64,000 nucleotides of DNA from Nostoc sp. FACHB-892 (lineage in GTDB: Bacteria > Cyanobacteriota > Cyanobacteriia > Cyanobacteriales > Nostocaceae). The stretch covers positions 1 to 64,000 of the forward strand of contig NZ_JACJTR010000001.1 of the NCBI RefSeq assembly GCF_014698795.1. The letters are read 5' to 3'. The position numbers were made by a program, and so were the translations under genes. Positions within the stretch are counted from its first letter, which is position 1; each line of letters begins with the position of its first letter. Below the pieces are notes generated by a model, which did no database searches, was not told where the DNA came from, and saw only the letters and a list, made by a program, of their open reading frames with translations. This document shows positions 36,186 to 45,782 of this stretch, in pieces.

Positions 36186-39100
36186 TTAGTTTGCTTGAGC
36201 AGAGAGGTTATCTGTACTCAAACTCGAATTTCCGAGTAGTTGGGCGCGATTTTGGCGAAGATCGGCATGGCTGCGCTCTGTTGGATAAGGCACTTTGTCG
36301 CCTTGAATGCCAGCCCAAAGTACGCGGTTGAATTTCTCAGGATCTAACTTATCTTCAACTTCAAAATAGAAGTCTTTGGTTGCTTGCACCCACCACTGTT
36401 TGTTATGCAGAGATGGAATAGCTGTTGTCTTTTCTACATTCTTGGCTTGGCAAGCTGGTACTAATTTGGGGTCTACAGGTTCACCACACAAATTACCTGG
36501 AACGACAGCTTTATAGGGAGTAAAGTTTGGTTCTCTAGTGAATGCGTCCGACATCGGTTTGGCATTGGCGTCAGTGATTCCTAAATAACCAATGTTCAGT
36601 AAATCTTCCATTGTCCGCACCAGGCTAACAGTGTTGTAGTTAGTGCTGACAAGGGCCTTTCGCTTAGTGTAAGGCGAGATGATATAGACTACTGAGCGAT
36701 GACTGTCAACATGGTCAGGTCCGTCTTGGGAATCATCTTCTACAATAACGATCGCAGTGTCTTTCCACAGAGGAGACTTGGAGATTTTTTCCACTAGCAA
36801 GCCGACGGCATAATCATTATCAGCCATTTGCAGTGGGACAGTATTTAAACCAGCTACGGCGTTACCGAAATCACCAAAGTGGTCGTGAGGTAAACGTACT
36901 AGTGACAAGTTGGGCAATTCATTCCTTGCCAGATAGCTATCAATGTCCCGCGCCCATTCATTGTATAGATAGATGTCAGCATTCTTCTGGTCGTATCCCC
37001 GGAAATAGTTGTCAGTTTTATCCAACAATACAGGTTTAGCGGCTACAGCTTGGGGAATATTATCAGCAGCAGGATTTGGAGAGATGGGGATGTAAAGCGG
37101 GTTGGTAGGATCTGGTTGTGTGGGATCTGCTTGGGTAGTACTGTAGCTGCCATCAAGGACGAAGAAACCGTAATTGCGTACAGTCTTACCAGCACGCAAT
37201 GCTGCATCCCAAAGATAGCCGCCGATAGCGTTTGAATTCAGTTCCCCATCGCCTATGGGAGCATTTACATCTCGAGTTCCAGGCAAAATAGAAGATTTAC
37301 CAGAGGGATCTAACACTCCCGTTACTCGTGTATTGAATTGGGAGGTATTAGAAGAAGTTTGCGGTAGGGCAAGGTTGATTCTACGGTTAGTACCTTCGTA
37401 GTCGTAGGTCAAACCGTTAAACTCAGCGTTGCCATAAAGTACTGATTGAGTTTTTTCAGTGTAATCAGTTGTCCTTGCATAAGTAGACCAGTTCCAGCCC
37501 ACACCGCTTGACTCACCAGAATCATAGAAGTTATCAAAAGTCACAAAGTCAAGGGCTAACTTGTGATGGTTGGGTGAAATTGGTTGTGGGAATAAAGTTA
37601 ATGCTGGGTCGCCGTTGCCAACAGGTAAATCGCCGAGTACCTGGTCGTAGGTACGATTTTCTTTAACTACATAGATAACGTGCTTAATTTTATCCTGTAA
37701 AAATCTCATCGTCCGGTCAGGACGGCGATTGTAGAAACCGTTGTTTCTGTCTACCTGTTCGGAAAGCGTAGCTAAAGTGCCACCTTTGGGAATTGGAATA
37801 ACTGAGATTCCAGCTTTTTCTAAAGCCCAGGTATACTCATTTCTAAAAGTTGTGTTGCGTGCTAGTCCGGCTGGTGTTGTTTCGCCATTTGAAGGGTTGG
37901 GGCCAGAATTGCTCTTGGCATTGACAACGTATAGGTTTTGACCATCCTTACTAACGCTTACAGAATTGGGATACCAGCCAGTGGGGATACGTCCAATTAC
38001 CCGACCAGATTGCAAGTCCACAACAGCAACAGCGTTCTCACCGCCGAGAGTCACGTAAAGCTGACGTTCATCTGAACTCAGCGCCACAGAGTTGGGATTT
38101 GCTCCTTTGTACCGATCGCTAGGTCGAGATAGATTGATAGTTTGGACAACGTTATTGGTATTTGTGTCAATGAGTGAAACCGAATCACTATTACCGTTAG
38201 CTACATATAGTCGCTTTTGGTCTGTCGATAGTTGCACCTTGTTTGGTTGGCTACCTACAGGGATACGGGTAATGCTTCCGGCAGTAATATTGACAGCAAC
38301 CACCTCGTTATCGCGCTGGCTGGTAACGAAGACTTTCGCTGCCGCACCGTTCTCTGCACTTTGGATGGCTACATCAAAAGGAAATTCTCCTGTTGCTATG
38401 CGATCGCCTGGTCTAAAGAACTTAATTTCTCTGAGTACTTTACGGTTAGTAGTATCAACAATTGATATTGAGTCGTTCTCAAAATTAGCAGCTACTAAAG
38501 TTTTGCCATCTTTGCTGACATCAAGACCTGCTACAACTGCTCCTGTTGACACAGTTTCAGCTGGTGTATTCTTCAACAAACCACCATCGTAGTCTGGAAA
38601 GGGCGCAGTTGAGTTGGAATTGTGATTTAGTAAAATGAAAGGAGCATCTGGCAAGTATTGGCTGCCATTGGAGGCATAAGCATAAACGCGATCGTCAATG
38701 CCACCTGATACATAAAAGCGTGTGCCGTCTTTTGCCCAAGCTAGGCCGTTATATGTATTGGGAATGTTAATCTGTTGCTGCTTAACCAACTTACCGTTGC
38801 TGACATCAAAGACAAAAACCCATTCAGCTTTTGTAGTTCTTGTAGCACTTGGTTTACCAGTTAATGGGTCTAAGACCGGATAAGTGAAATCAGCACCAGT
38901 ATTTTCATCCCTGAAGTCCTTGTTATAGCCACTGGTAAGCACCAGTAGAGTTTTACCATCGGGGCTGAGAGCTGTGGTTACAGCTTCGGCAGCATCAGCA
39001 TTAGTGTCTGTACGCAAACCAGTCCTCAAACGTGCAAATGTCGAACCTGGTGCTGCCGCAGGTGTAATTATCTGACCTGTGGGTAGTAATGCTCCACCTT

Positions 39101-39224
39101 CAGGTATGTTACCAACCGGGCTAGTAGGAAGCACGGCGTTAACTAACTGGATACCACTTACTACTATTGCCACCGCTACCAGCAGGCTGAGTACGAGATA
39201 TCGCTTACGCTTGAAATTTTGCAT
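36186..39224 (-). CDS. Exported beta-propeller/phosphoesterase fusion protein
   Basis: The 1012-residue protein has a signal peptide or anchor (LVLSLLVAVAIVVSGIQLV). A YVTN/YncE-type beta-propeller (about 90-450) shows repeats such as DGKTLVAANFENDSISIVD, QKRLYVANGNSDSVSLID and ERQLYVTLGGENAVAVVD. A C-terminal alkaline-phosphatase-superfamily phosphoesterase follows, with VIYVVKENRTYDQVLGDL, SSGVGWNWS, VRLPHDHFGDF and VEDDSQDGPDHVDSHR. The metal-binding Asp/His of the last segment are present. It should hydrolyse phosphoesters in the periplasm or outside the cell. Three 8-bp Pho-box-like units lie 55 bp upstream, pointing to induction by phosphate starvation. The exact substrate is unknown. 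Confidence 0.88.
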   Translation of the reverse strand: MQNFKRKRYLVLSLLVAVAIVVSGIQLVNAVLPTSPVGNIPEGGALLPTGQIITPAAAPGSTFARLRTGLRTDTNADAAEAVTTALSPDGKTLLVLTSGYNKDFRDENTGADFTYPVLDPLTGKPSATRTTKAEWVFVFDVSNGKLVKQQQINIPNTYNGLAWAKDGTRFYVSGGIDDRVYAYASNGSQYLPDAPFILLNHNSNSTAPFPDYDGGLLKNTPAETVSTGAVVAGLDVSKDGKTLVAANFENDSISIVDTTNRKVLREIKFFRPGDRIATGEFPFDVAIQSAENGAAAKVFVTSQRDNEVVAVNITAGSITRIPVGSQPNKVQLSTDQKRLYVANGNSDSVSLIDTNTNNVVQTINLSRPSDRYKGANPNSVALSSDERQLYVTLGGENAVAVVDLQSGRVIGRIPTGWYPNSVSVSKDGQNLYVVNAKSNSGPNPSNGETTPAGLARNTTFRNEYTWALEKAGISVIPIPKGGTLATLSEQVDRNNGFYNRRPDRTMRFLQDKIKHVIYVVKENRTYDQVLGDLPVGNGDPALTLFPQPISPNHHKLALDFVTFDNFYDSGESSGVGWNWSTYARTTDYTEKTQSVLYGNAEFNGLTYDYEGTNRRINLALPQTSSNTSQFNTRVTGVLDPSGKSSILPGTRDVNAPIGDGELNSNAIGGYLWDAALRAGKTVRNYGFFVLDGSYSTTQADPTQPDPTNPLYIPISPNPAADNIPQAVAAKPVLLDKTDNYFRGYDQKNADIYLYNEWARDIDSYLARNELPNLSLVRLPHDHFGDFGNAVAGLNTVPLQMADNDYAVGLLVEKISKSPLWKDTAIVIVEDDSQDGPDHVDSHRSVVYIISPYTKRKALVSTNYNTVSLVRTMEDLLNIGYLGITDANAKPMSDAFTREPNFTPYKAVVPGNLCGEPVDPKLVPACQAKNVEKTTAIPSLHNKQWWVQATKDFYFEVEDKLDPEKFNRVLWAGIQGDKVPYPTERSHADLRQNRAQLLGNSSLSTDNLSAQAN

Positions 39225-39278
39225 TTTTTGTATTTGAACATCAAACTTGTTCTTTACACAGCAAATACTGCTCTTTTT

Positions 39279-39308
39279 TAGTTAAGAAAAAGGTAAGGTG
39301 AGGGAAAG
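39279..39308 (-). promoter_or_regulatory. Candidate Pho box (three 8-bp units, 3-bp gaps)
   Basis: Read on the minus strand, CTTTCCCT-cac-CTTACCTT-ttt-CTTAACTA matches the cyanobacterial SphR/PhoB pattern of PyTTAAPyPy(T/A) units repeated every 11 bp. The unit nearest the gene is perfect, the middle has one and the far one has two mismatches. It ends 55 bp before the phosphoesterase start. Confidence 0.6.
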
Positions 39309-39404
39309 ATTCAGATAGAAAGTTGTTTTACTAGTGGCTCAAAATCGCTACTCAACAGCCCGACAGTAGGAGTATTCTCTGTAAGTATAATAAGGATGCG
39401 TAGA

Positions 39405-39482
39405 CGCATCCTCCTACGGAGAAGCAAGCTACGCAAAGCGTCTTTCTGTGACACGCTGTTCGCGTTCGTAGAGAAGCGGCTA
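39405..39482. repeat. Dispersed GCGTTCGTAGAGAAGC-type repeat
   Basis: CTACGCAAAGCGTCTTTCTG and GCGTTCGTAGAGAAGCGG are variants of the palindromic repeat also seen at 14858, 20730, 23045 (inside the DUF2103 gene), 35398 and 42748. Confidence 0.65.
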
Positions 39483-39496
39483 GTTAATCTTGATAA

Positions 39497-40498
39497 GTGA
39501 CAGATGAAAAAATGCAGCATAACATCTATGACTACATAGTAAAAACTGCCCTTGCTCAATATGGTATGGCTCAAGAACAGCGTTGTTTTTTAGGTCATAG
39601 TGGAAGCGTAACCTTCTGTATAAAAACACAAGCAAAAAAATTTCTTCTTCGTATTCATAGAGCAATATATACGCTTCAAGACGATGTATGGCAAAGACCA
39701 GAGGTGATTGAGTCAGAAATTCTGTGGCTTGCTGCCTTATGTAATGAAACAGAGGTTGTTGTGCAAGAGCCAGTAAAAAATCTACAGGATAGATGGCTCA
39801 CTGAAGTTTTGGCAGATGAGACTGGAGAAGTGTTTTATTGCTCACTACTGCATTGGATTGATGGCAACAACCTCAACGGACAAGCAACTCCACAACAGGC
39901 TTACCAGCTCGGTTTGTTGCTAGCTCGATTGCACCAGCATAGTAGTCACTGGCAACTGCCACAAAACTTTGTTCGCCCAGCTTATGATCAGAATCGGTTG
40001 CAAGCAGCACTCTCGGCGCTTTATCCAGGAGTATTACAAGAATTGATTTCAGCAGAAGATTATAAGACCCTCGAAGTAGCGGCTTGCCAAGTTCAAGGGA
40101 TGATAAAAACACTCCCTCAGAAACAAAATGTCTGGGGGCTGATTCACGCTGACCTTCATGAAGGCAACTATCTATTGCACAACGAGGAATTCCGGCCAAT
40201 CGATTTCGCTCGCTGTGGCTTTGGATACTATCTTTACGATATTGCAAGTTCGCTTCAATATTTACTTCCCACTGTCAGACCTTCCTTTTTTGAAGGCTAT
40301 CAAGCTATCCGTAAGCTACCTGAACATTACTTACAGCTTACAGAAGGTTTCTTTATCATGGCGGTGATTGAAGTACTTTCTTTTCATGTAAATAATCCAC
40401 AAGAGCATAAGTGGATTTCAGAAACCGTGCCGTATATCGTTAAAGAACACGTTCATCCGTATCTTGAGGGCGAGTCATTTTTGTTTAGTAAATACTAA
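39497..40498 (+). CDS. Aminoglycoside-phosphotransferase-fold kinase
   Basis: The 333-residue protein has an N-lobe with KKFLLRIHRAIY (Lys for ATP). The catalytic loop is HADLHEGNY (His217, Asp219, Asn224), and PIDFARCGFGYYLYDIASS holds the metal-binding Asp. This is the fold of APH enzymes, choline and homoserine kinases and related small-molecule kinases. A true antibiotic-resistance role is not implied. The GTG at 39497 is used; ATG at 39512 is an alternative and neither has a strong ribosome site. It is a single gene without functional neighbours. Confidence 0.8.
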   Translation: MTDEKMQHNIYDYIVKTALAQYGMAQEQRCFLGHSGSVTFCIKTQAKKFLLRIHRAIYTLQDDVWQRPEVIESEILWLAALCNETEVVVQEPVKNLQDRWLTEVLADETGEVFYCSLLHWIDGNNLNGQATPQQAYQLGLLLARLHQHSSHWQLPQNFVRPAYDQNRLQAALSALYPGVLQELISAEDYKTLEVAACQVQGMIKTLPQKQNVWGLIHADLHEGNYLLHNEEFRPIDFARCGFGYYLYDIASSLQYLLPTVRPSFFEGYQAIRKLPEHYLQLTEGFFIMAVIEVLSFHVNNPQEHKWISETVPYIVKEHVHPYLEGESFLFSKY

Positions 40499-40775
40499 GG
40501 CGACTTTTTCTTCTTACTTGCGCTCAATCCCATAAATAATTTCATGATTATTACTTAATGAGCATTGGTTAAAATCTATGTTAAGCGATCGCCTACTTGC
40601 CCCAGTAGAAAAAAACACAGGGTTGCGATGCCTGCGGCGGGCGTAGCCATCGCGATCGGTTCATTCAGCAAAAATTTCTCAACGGCTTACTGCTGACTTG
40701 TTGGCTAAATTTATGTCTATTCAATATTAGACATACACAGCGAATTATCCAATTTCTTATCGCACGGAGTCGAAC

Positions 40776-41522
40776 ATGAACCACACACTCAAGAATAAAC
40801 GCGCACTTATTACTGGAGGCAGTCGCGGCATCGGGGCCGCCATCGTTATGCGTTTAGCCAATGAAGGCGCTGATGTCGCCTTCACCTATACCAGTTCGCC
40901 CGATCGGGCTAACGAGATCGTGCAGGCATCGCAGGCACTAGGTGTCCAAGCTCTTGCCATCCAAGCTGACAGCGCGGAAGCCAGTGCAGTAGTCGGCGCT
41001 GTTGAGCGTACAGTGGCCGAATTGGGCGGCATTGATATCCTTGTCAATAATGCAGGAGTGTTCACTCTCGCCCCTATCGATGATTTCACCCTCGCGGACT
41101 TTGATCGAACCTTCGCCATTAACGTGCGTGCCGTGTTTGTTGCGACGCAGGCCGCAGTCAAGCACATGAAAGAGGGCGGACGCATCATCAACATAGGAAG
41201 CACCAACGCCGAACGTATGCCATTTGCTGGCGGCGGTGTTTATGCCATGAGTAAATCTGCTCTGCAAGGCCTTATACGAGGATTGGCGCATGACCTCGGC
41301 CCACGCGGGATTACAATCAACAATGTGCAGCCCGGACCAATCCATACGGATATGAATCCCTCAGACAGTGAGTTTGCACAAATGCTCAAAAAGCAGTTTC
41401 TGGCGCTGCCCCGCTACGGTACTGTCGAAGAGGTTGCGGGAATGGTAGCTTATCTGGCTGGTTCTGAGGCCGGTTACATCACCGGCGCAAACCTGATGAT
41501 TGATGGGGGGTTCAGCGCATAA
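40776..41522 (+). CDS. Short-chain dehydrogenase/reductase
   Basis: The 248-residue protein has the NAD(P) motif TGGSRGIGAAI (residues 13-23), NNAG at 91-94 and the catalytic Ser142, Tyr156 and Lys160 (YAMSK). It ends GANLMIDGGFSA, the usual SDR tail. It resembles 3-oxoacyl-ACP reductase-like oxidoreductases, but stand-alone copies act on many ketones and alcohols. A CGGAG site seven bases before ATG supports the start. Its base composition is clearly richer in G+C than the AT-rich neighbours, and codon choice differs (GCC, ATC, GGC). Recent transfer from a GC-rich bacterium is likely. Confidence 0.88.
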   Translation: MNHTLKNKRALITGGSRGIGAAIVMRLANEGADVAFTYTSSPDRANEIVQASQALGVQALAIQADSAEASAVVGAVERTVAELGGIDILVNNAGVFTLAPIDDFTLADFDRTFAINVRAVFVATQAAVKHMKEGGRIINIGSTNAERMPFAGGGVYAMSKSALQGLIRGLAHDLGPRGITINNVQPGPIHTDMNPSDSEFAQMLKKQFLALPRYGTVEEVAGMVAYLAGSEAGYITGANLMIDGGFSA

Positions 41523-41635
41523 CTGCCGTAGGCTTTGCTGAAATCTGCCAGCAAATCAAGTAATTTTGTTTAAGACAGCCTGCTACGAACTCCGCAAAGC
41601 CTCCGCTTCCGGTCTTGTTGATAGGCGGTATCAAG

Positions 41636-42373
41636 CTAACTAACAATCTCTTCTGGCTTCTGTAATCCAATCCGCCAGCGCAGGAATGCAGCAGTAATAG
41701 CCATGAAAGAACCCCAAACTAGCGGTAACCAAACGATCGCCCAATCGCCGCCTGGCAATTCTACATTCAGCCCTTCACTCAGCCAGTAAGTACCAAATCC
41801 CATCAGTAGCATAGCTGCTACAAATTTCATCGGCTTGACAGGCACTTGCTTAAGTGGAGTTCTGAACAGAAATGCAAATACAACTAAGCCAATTGCAGCA
41901 GCTAAAGCACCACTGATGGCATCTATCCATTTACCTCCAGCAGCCCCTAAGGTGACCACTGCGATCGCAACCTCTACACTATCTAAAAGCGCACCCTTAA
42001 ATGTGGTCACTACAGCAAACCAGTTCCAGCCAGATTGATTGTCTTCTTTTGCTAGTTCTGCTTCTAGCCTGTCTTCTTTGCCACCTCCACGCTTGGGAAT
42101 GCCGCCGTAGTACTTAATAATTGAACGTGTCCATTTTTGCCCAAACAATAGCAGTAAACTGCCTGCAACAATCCTCAGAATGTCTACAGGGATAAGCATC
42201 AAACTTTTCCCTAAAATCAGCGAGGCAAGTATTGTTAAAGCAATGCCACTACCTGAACCAACTAGGGCGTTACGCCAACCGGCTAGCCTACCAACAACAA
42301 TGACTATGCCCAGAATCTCGACTAATTCAATTAGAGAACCAGCAAAACTAGCAAGAAAAATTTCCCAATTCAT
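41636..42373 (-). CDS. Predicted multi-pass membrane protein (COG4280-like)
   Basis: The 245-residue protein has about six membrane helices in two similar halves. Each half begins with an acidic motif, SFAGSLIELVEILGIVIVVG at the start and FKGALLDSVEVAIAVVTLG in the second half. A Lys/Glu-rich cytoplasmic loop (RGGGKEDRLEAELAKED) divides them. Repeated helices with conserved Glu recall cation/proton exchangers of the UPF0016/GDT1 or LysE type. The specific family (COG4280, uncharacterised) is from memory. The transported ion, if any, is unknown. An AGAGG site lies upstream, and a 21-bp tandem repeat array follows just before the gene's promoter. Confidence 0.7.
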   Translation of the reverse strand: MNWEIFLASFAGSLIELVEILGIVIVVGRLAGWRNALVGSGSGIALTILASLILGKSLMLIPVDILRIVAGSLLLLFGQKWTRSIIKYYGGIPKRGGGKEDRLEAELAKEDNQSGWNWFAVVTTFKGALLDSVEVAIAVVTLGAAGGKWIDAISGALAAAIGLVVFAFLFRTPLKQVPVKPMKFVAAMLLMGFGTYWLSEGLNVELPGGDWAIVWLPLVWGSFMAITAAFLRWRIGLQKPEEIVS

Positions 42374-42441
42374 AAAATTTTATACCTCTTTATTAACTAA
42401 GTACAGCTTTGCGTAAAATCGTAGCGTTTTTAATGCAAAGG

Positions 42442-42690
42442 GATGCATTGGCATTGTCAGTCGATGCATTGGCATTGTCAGTCGATGCATTGGCATTGTC
42501 AGTCGATGCATTGGCATTGTCAGCCCATACATTGGTATTGTTAGTCGATACATTGGCATTGTCAGCCCATACATTGGCATTGTTAGTCGATACATTGGCA
42601 TTGTCAGTCGATACATTGGCATTGTCAGCCCATACATTGGCATTGTCAGTCGATACATTGGCATTGTCAGCCGATACATTGGCATTGCAG
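42442..42690. repeat. Tandem array of a 21-bp repeat, about 12 units
   Basis: The unit is GATGCATTGGCATTGTCAGTC with variants starting GATACA or CATACA and ending GCC. Twelve copies are contiguous. Because 21 is a multiple of three and the unit lacks stop codons, frames on both strands stay open, giving apparent repeat proteins (for example NANVSTD on the minus strand). No ribosome site or extra domain supports translation. The array lies between COG4280 and futB. Confidence 0.85.
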
Positions 42691-42861
42691 GATATTGCCA
42701 AATTTAATTCGCTACGAATTAATAAAATGCTGTACTAAAGATTGCACTTCGGCTTCTCTACGAACGCGAACTGCGTGTCGCAACCATACGCTACGTGTAA
42801 CTTGCTTCTTTGTAGGAGTGCGCTCAGTAACCAGGAACTCAAATAATTAATCTGCCTCCTC

Positions 42862-44559
42862 TTAATCAACCTCCCTTTGCAAGCTACGGCTTACTTCTAT
42901 GGAAAGCCCTGTATTGCGATTTTGAGACAGCACTAATAACATGGAACTAACTGAAATCACCAGCATCACTAGTGCGCCAGCCGCAGCATTACTGTAAGAA
43001 ACACTCTCAGTTGCTTTCCAAATGTGGGTAGCTAAAGTATCAAAGCCAATTGGAGCCAATAGCAATGTTACTGGTAACTCTTTAATTGCTGTCAGAAATA
43101 CTAACGCTGCCCCACCCAGCACACCCGGACTGACTAGGGGCAACGTAATTTCTCTGAAAGTTTGCCAAGAGTTTCTGCCTAAACTCCGGGCACATTCTTC
43201 TAATTGAGGATTAACTTGCAGCAGTGAACTCCGCAAAGTGCCAACAGACTGCGAAACAAATAACACTAAATAAGCAAATATCAGCATTGGCAAAGTTTGA
43301 TACAACCAGGGCAGGTAATTTGCTCCCCAAAATATGAGGGAAAAGGCAACTACAATTCCAGGTAAACCAAAGGCAATATAGCTACAGCGCTCAATTGCAG
43401 TAGTGATGCGACTGGGAAACCGTACCGCGAGGATTGCCACGGGTAGGGCGCAGAGTGTAGCTACTATTGCTGCCGATCCTGCCGCTATTAGTGAATCTCT
43501 AGCTAATTGCATCAGTTCTGGTACGGAAATAATTGTATCCATACTGTTACCTGTCAAGCCTTGCATCAGCCAGAACGAAGTTACACCTATTGGTAAGACT
43601 AGACCAAGGGTAGTCACGGCGAAGCAAAACAAAATTGCAGGTATTTTCCAAACACCGAGATGAAGTAATGGTGGCAGACGGTAGGACTTAGTAGCACGAC
43701 TGTAGTATGCTGCCCGCGATCGCGCTTTATATTCCAACCACAACAACAGCAATACTAAACTTACTAGCATTAAAGCTAATACTGCGGCTTGATTTCGATC
43801 GAATGTATATCTGTATTGCAGAAAAATCGCCCGCGTAAATGTATCAAATCGCATCACTGAAATTGTGCCAAAATCTTGTAAGGCATTCAGCGCCACCAAC
43901 AATCCCCCTGCCACAATTGATGGACGCAGTGCAGGTAGCGTGATGCGAAACAAGATTTCCCGTTGGTTAGAACCTAAACTTCTAGCAGCTTCCTCCATCG
44001 CTGGATCAATGCCTTGCCATCCAGCCTGGAGACTCAGCAGTAAATACGGATAGGAAAACAGAGTTAGTCCTAAAATTGCTCCAGTCCAGCCGTAGATTTC
44101 TGGTAACTCCTGCACTCCGAGAGGTTCTAGCCAGAGTTGCAACAAACTACCCTTGGGGCCAAAAGCAGCAATCAAGGCAAAACCACCTACATAGTCAGGC
44201 ACTGCCAGGGGTAATGTGGTAATAATCAGCCAAAATCGTCGCCAGGGTAAATCTGTCCGCATTGTCAGAAACGCTAGTGGCACAGCGATCGCAGCTGAAA
44301 GTAAAGTGCTGGCCACAGCTAGTCCAACACTATTTAACAACACTGTGATCGTCCGGGGGCGCGATACCAAAGTCAATAACTCTTCTGCGTCTACACTAGC
44401 CATCCGTATAACTAAGTAAGTTAAAGGTAATGCGATCGCCACAGCCGTTAATCCAGCTGGGACTAGAAGAAACAAAGGTGGACGATCGGTTTTTTTGCCT
44501 CTTTTAGAAAAATAGGCGCGGTGGCGGGGTGACTCAGTGACGCTGGGAGGGATTTTCAT
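42862..44559 (-). CDS. futB: Iron(III) ABC transporter permease
   Basis: The 565-residue protein has twelve or so membrane helices in two halves, each with an EAA loop (EEAARSLGSNQREILFRITL and ECARSLGRNSWQTFREITL). That is the fused double-domain permease of FutB/SfuB/HitB iron uptake systems. It passes ferric iron delivered by FutA across the inner membrane. It lies 212 bp downstream of futA on the same strand; the spacer holds repeat hairpins (CCTCTCTT/AAGAGAGG). No ATPase gene (futC) is adjacent. Confidence 0.88.
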   Translation of the reverse strand: MKIPPSVTESPRHRAYFSKRGKKTDRPPLFLLVPAGLTAVAIALPLTYLVIRMASVDAEELLTLVSRPRTITVLLNSVGLAVASTLLSAAIAVPLAFLTMRTDLPWRRFWLIITTLPLAVPDYVGGFALIAAFGPKGSLLQLWLEPLGVQELPEIYGWTGAILGLTLFSYPYLLLSLQAGWQGIDPAMEEAARSLGSNQREILFRITLPALRPSIVAGGLLVALNALQDFGTISVMRFDTFTRAIFLQYRYTFDRNQAAVLALMLVSLVLLLLWLEYKARSRAAYYSRATKSYRLPPLLHLGVWKIPAILFCFAVTTLGLVLPIGVTSFWLMQGLTGNSMDTIISVPELMQLARDSLIAAGSAAIVATLCALPVAILAVRFPSRITTAIERCSYIAFGLPGIVVAFSLIFWGANYLPWLYQTLPMLIFAYLVLFVSQSVGTLRSSLLQVNPQLEECARSLGRNSWQTFREITLPLVSPGVLGGAALVFLTAIKELPVTLLLAPIGFDTLATHIWKATESVSYSNAAAGALVMLVISVSSMLLVLSQNRNTGLSIEVSRSLQREVD

Positions 44560-44771
44560 CCTTTAGTTAATTGCTTGCATGGCTTCTGATAGCGATCGAA
44601 CAGGTAGGCGAAGATGTGTGTCCTCTTCTCGCTTGGGTGCAGTAGATTTTTGACTTCACTTCCATTCCTCTCTTCTTTTAAAAGAGAGGCTTTAAATCTT
44701 ACCCCCCTTACCTTGTAGGGAAGGGGTTGGGGGTTAGGTCTGTACCGCACATCAATTTAGAACCGCTATAG

Positions 44772-45782
44772 TTACAACAAACCTGCATCTTGGATTAACG
44801 AAAGCGTTCCTTTCATATCTGATAATTTGCTCAGATCAAGCTGAGGAGACTGCAACTGATTGAGTGGAATTTGCTTTTGCGATACTGGAATACCTTTCAC
44901 CAAGGGATATTCATAAAACTTTTGGGTAAGGAACTTTTGCACATCTGGACTGAGCATATAAGCAACAAACTTTTCTGCATCGCTTTCTTGGTCAGTTGTA
45001 TTTAGTACTGCTAAACCTGCGACATTAATCAACGCTCCCGCATCATTGCGTGTATGGTGGATAGCTACAGGAAAATTTGGGTCTTTTGTGGTAAATCGAT
45101 ATAAATAATAGTTATTCACTAACCCCAAGGCAATTTCTCCGCGTCCCAAAGCTTCAACAATGGCACTATTGCCGCTATAAGCTTTGGCATTATTAGCTTT
45201 CATTGCTTTTAACCACTCCAGGGTTTTTTGATTGCCCTCTAGGAGTCGCATTGCAGTCACGAAGGATAGAAAAGAACCGTTAGTAGGTGCCCAACCAACT
45301 TTACCTCGCCATTTTGGATTGCCCAGTTCCATTACACTTGTGGGGAGTTCGCTGGTTTTGACAAGCTTGGTATTGTAGTCAATCACCCGTGCGCGTCCAG
45401 AAATGCCAATCCATTGGCCTGCGGGAGAGCGAAATTGCGGTTCAACTTTGTTTAGTAATTGAGTAGGGAGAGTTAAGGTTCGTTTTTCCCTAGCGATCGC
45501 TCCTAAAGACCCAGCGTCTTGAGCGTAAAATATATCAGCGCGGCTATTTTTACCTTCTTCGATGAGAGCGATCGCTAGTTCTGTGGAATCACCATAGCGT
45601 ACCTCAATATTGATCCCCAAATCTTTTTTAGCTTTCTCAATCAAAGGACTCATGATGTCCTTTTCTCGCCCTGAATAAACTGTTAGTGTTTTTGGGGTAT
45701 CTGCTACCGCCATTCCAACTCCCCAGCCCAAAAACACAGCAGTAATTACACCACAGATTTGCCGCACTTGATGTGAAATCAT
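44772..45782 (-). CDS. futA: Iron(III) ABC transporter substrate-binding protein
   Basis: The 336-residue protein has a signal peptide (ICGVITAVFLGWGVGMAVA) and a type II periplasmic-binding fold (LTVYSGREKDIMSPLIEK, KWRGKVGWAPTNGSFLSF). The iron-ligand segment ALGLVNNYYLYRF carries the paired Tyr typical of FutA/IdiA/FbpA. It captures ferric iron in the periplasm for the FutB permease. An obvious Fur box was not found in the 270 bp upstream. Gene pair and the iron-uptake-type porin at 46804 suggest a local iron acquisition set. Confidence 0.88.
   Translation of the reverse strand: MISHQVRQICGVITAVFLGWGVGMAVADTPKTLTVYSGREKDIMSPLIEKAKKDLGINIEVRYGDSTELAIALIEEGKNSRADIFYAQDAGSLGAIAREKRTLTLPTQLLNKVEPQFRSPAGQWIGISGRARVIDYNTKLVKTSELPTSVMELGNPKWRGKVGWAPTNGSFLSFVTAMRLLEGNQKTLEWLKAMKANNAKAYSGNSAIVEALGRGEIALGLVNNYYLYRFTTKDPNFPVAIHHTRNDAGALINVAGLAVLNTTDQESDAEKFVAYMLSPDVQKFLTQKFYEYPLVKGIPVSQKQIPLNQLQSPQLDLSKLSDMKGTLSLIQDAGLL

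Noticed and set aside
39497-40498. Aminoglycoside resistance call for the APH-fold protein
   Set aside because: The fold is shared by many metabolic kinases and nothing in the context points to antibiotics.
42380-42738. Three overlapping long frames across the 21-bp repeat array
   Set aside because: Open frames are a by-product of a stop-free repeat whose length is a multiple of three; no translation signals were seen.
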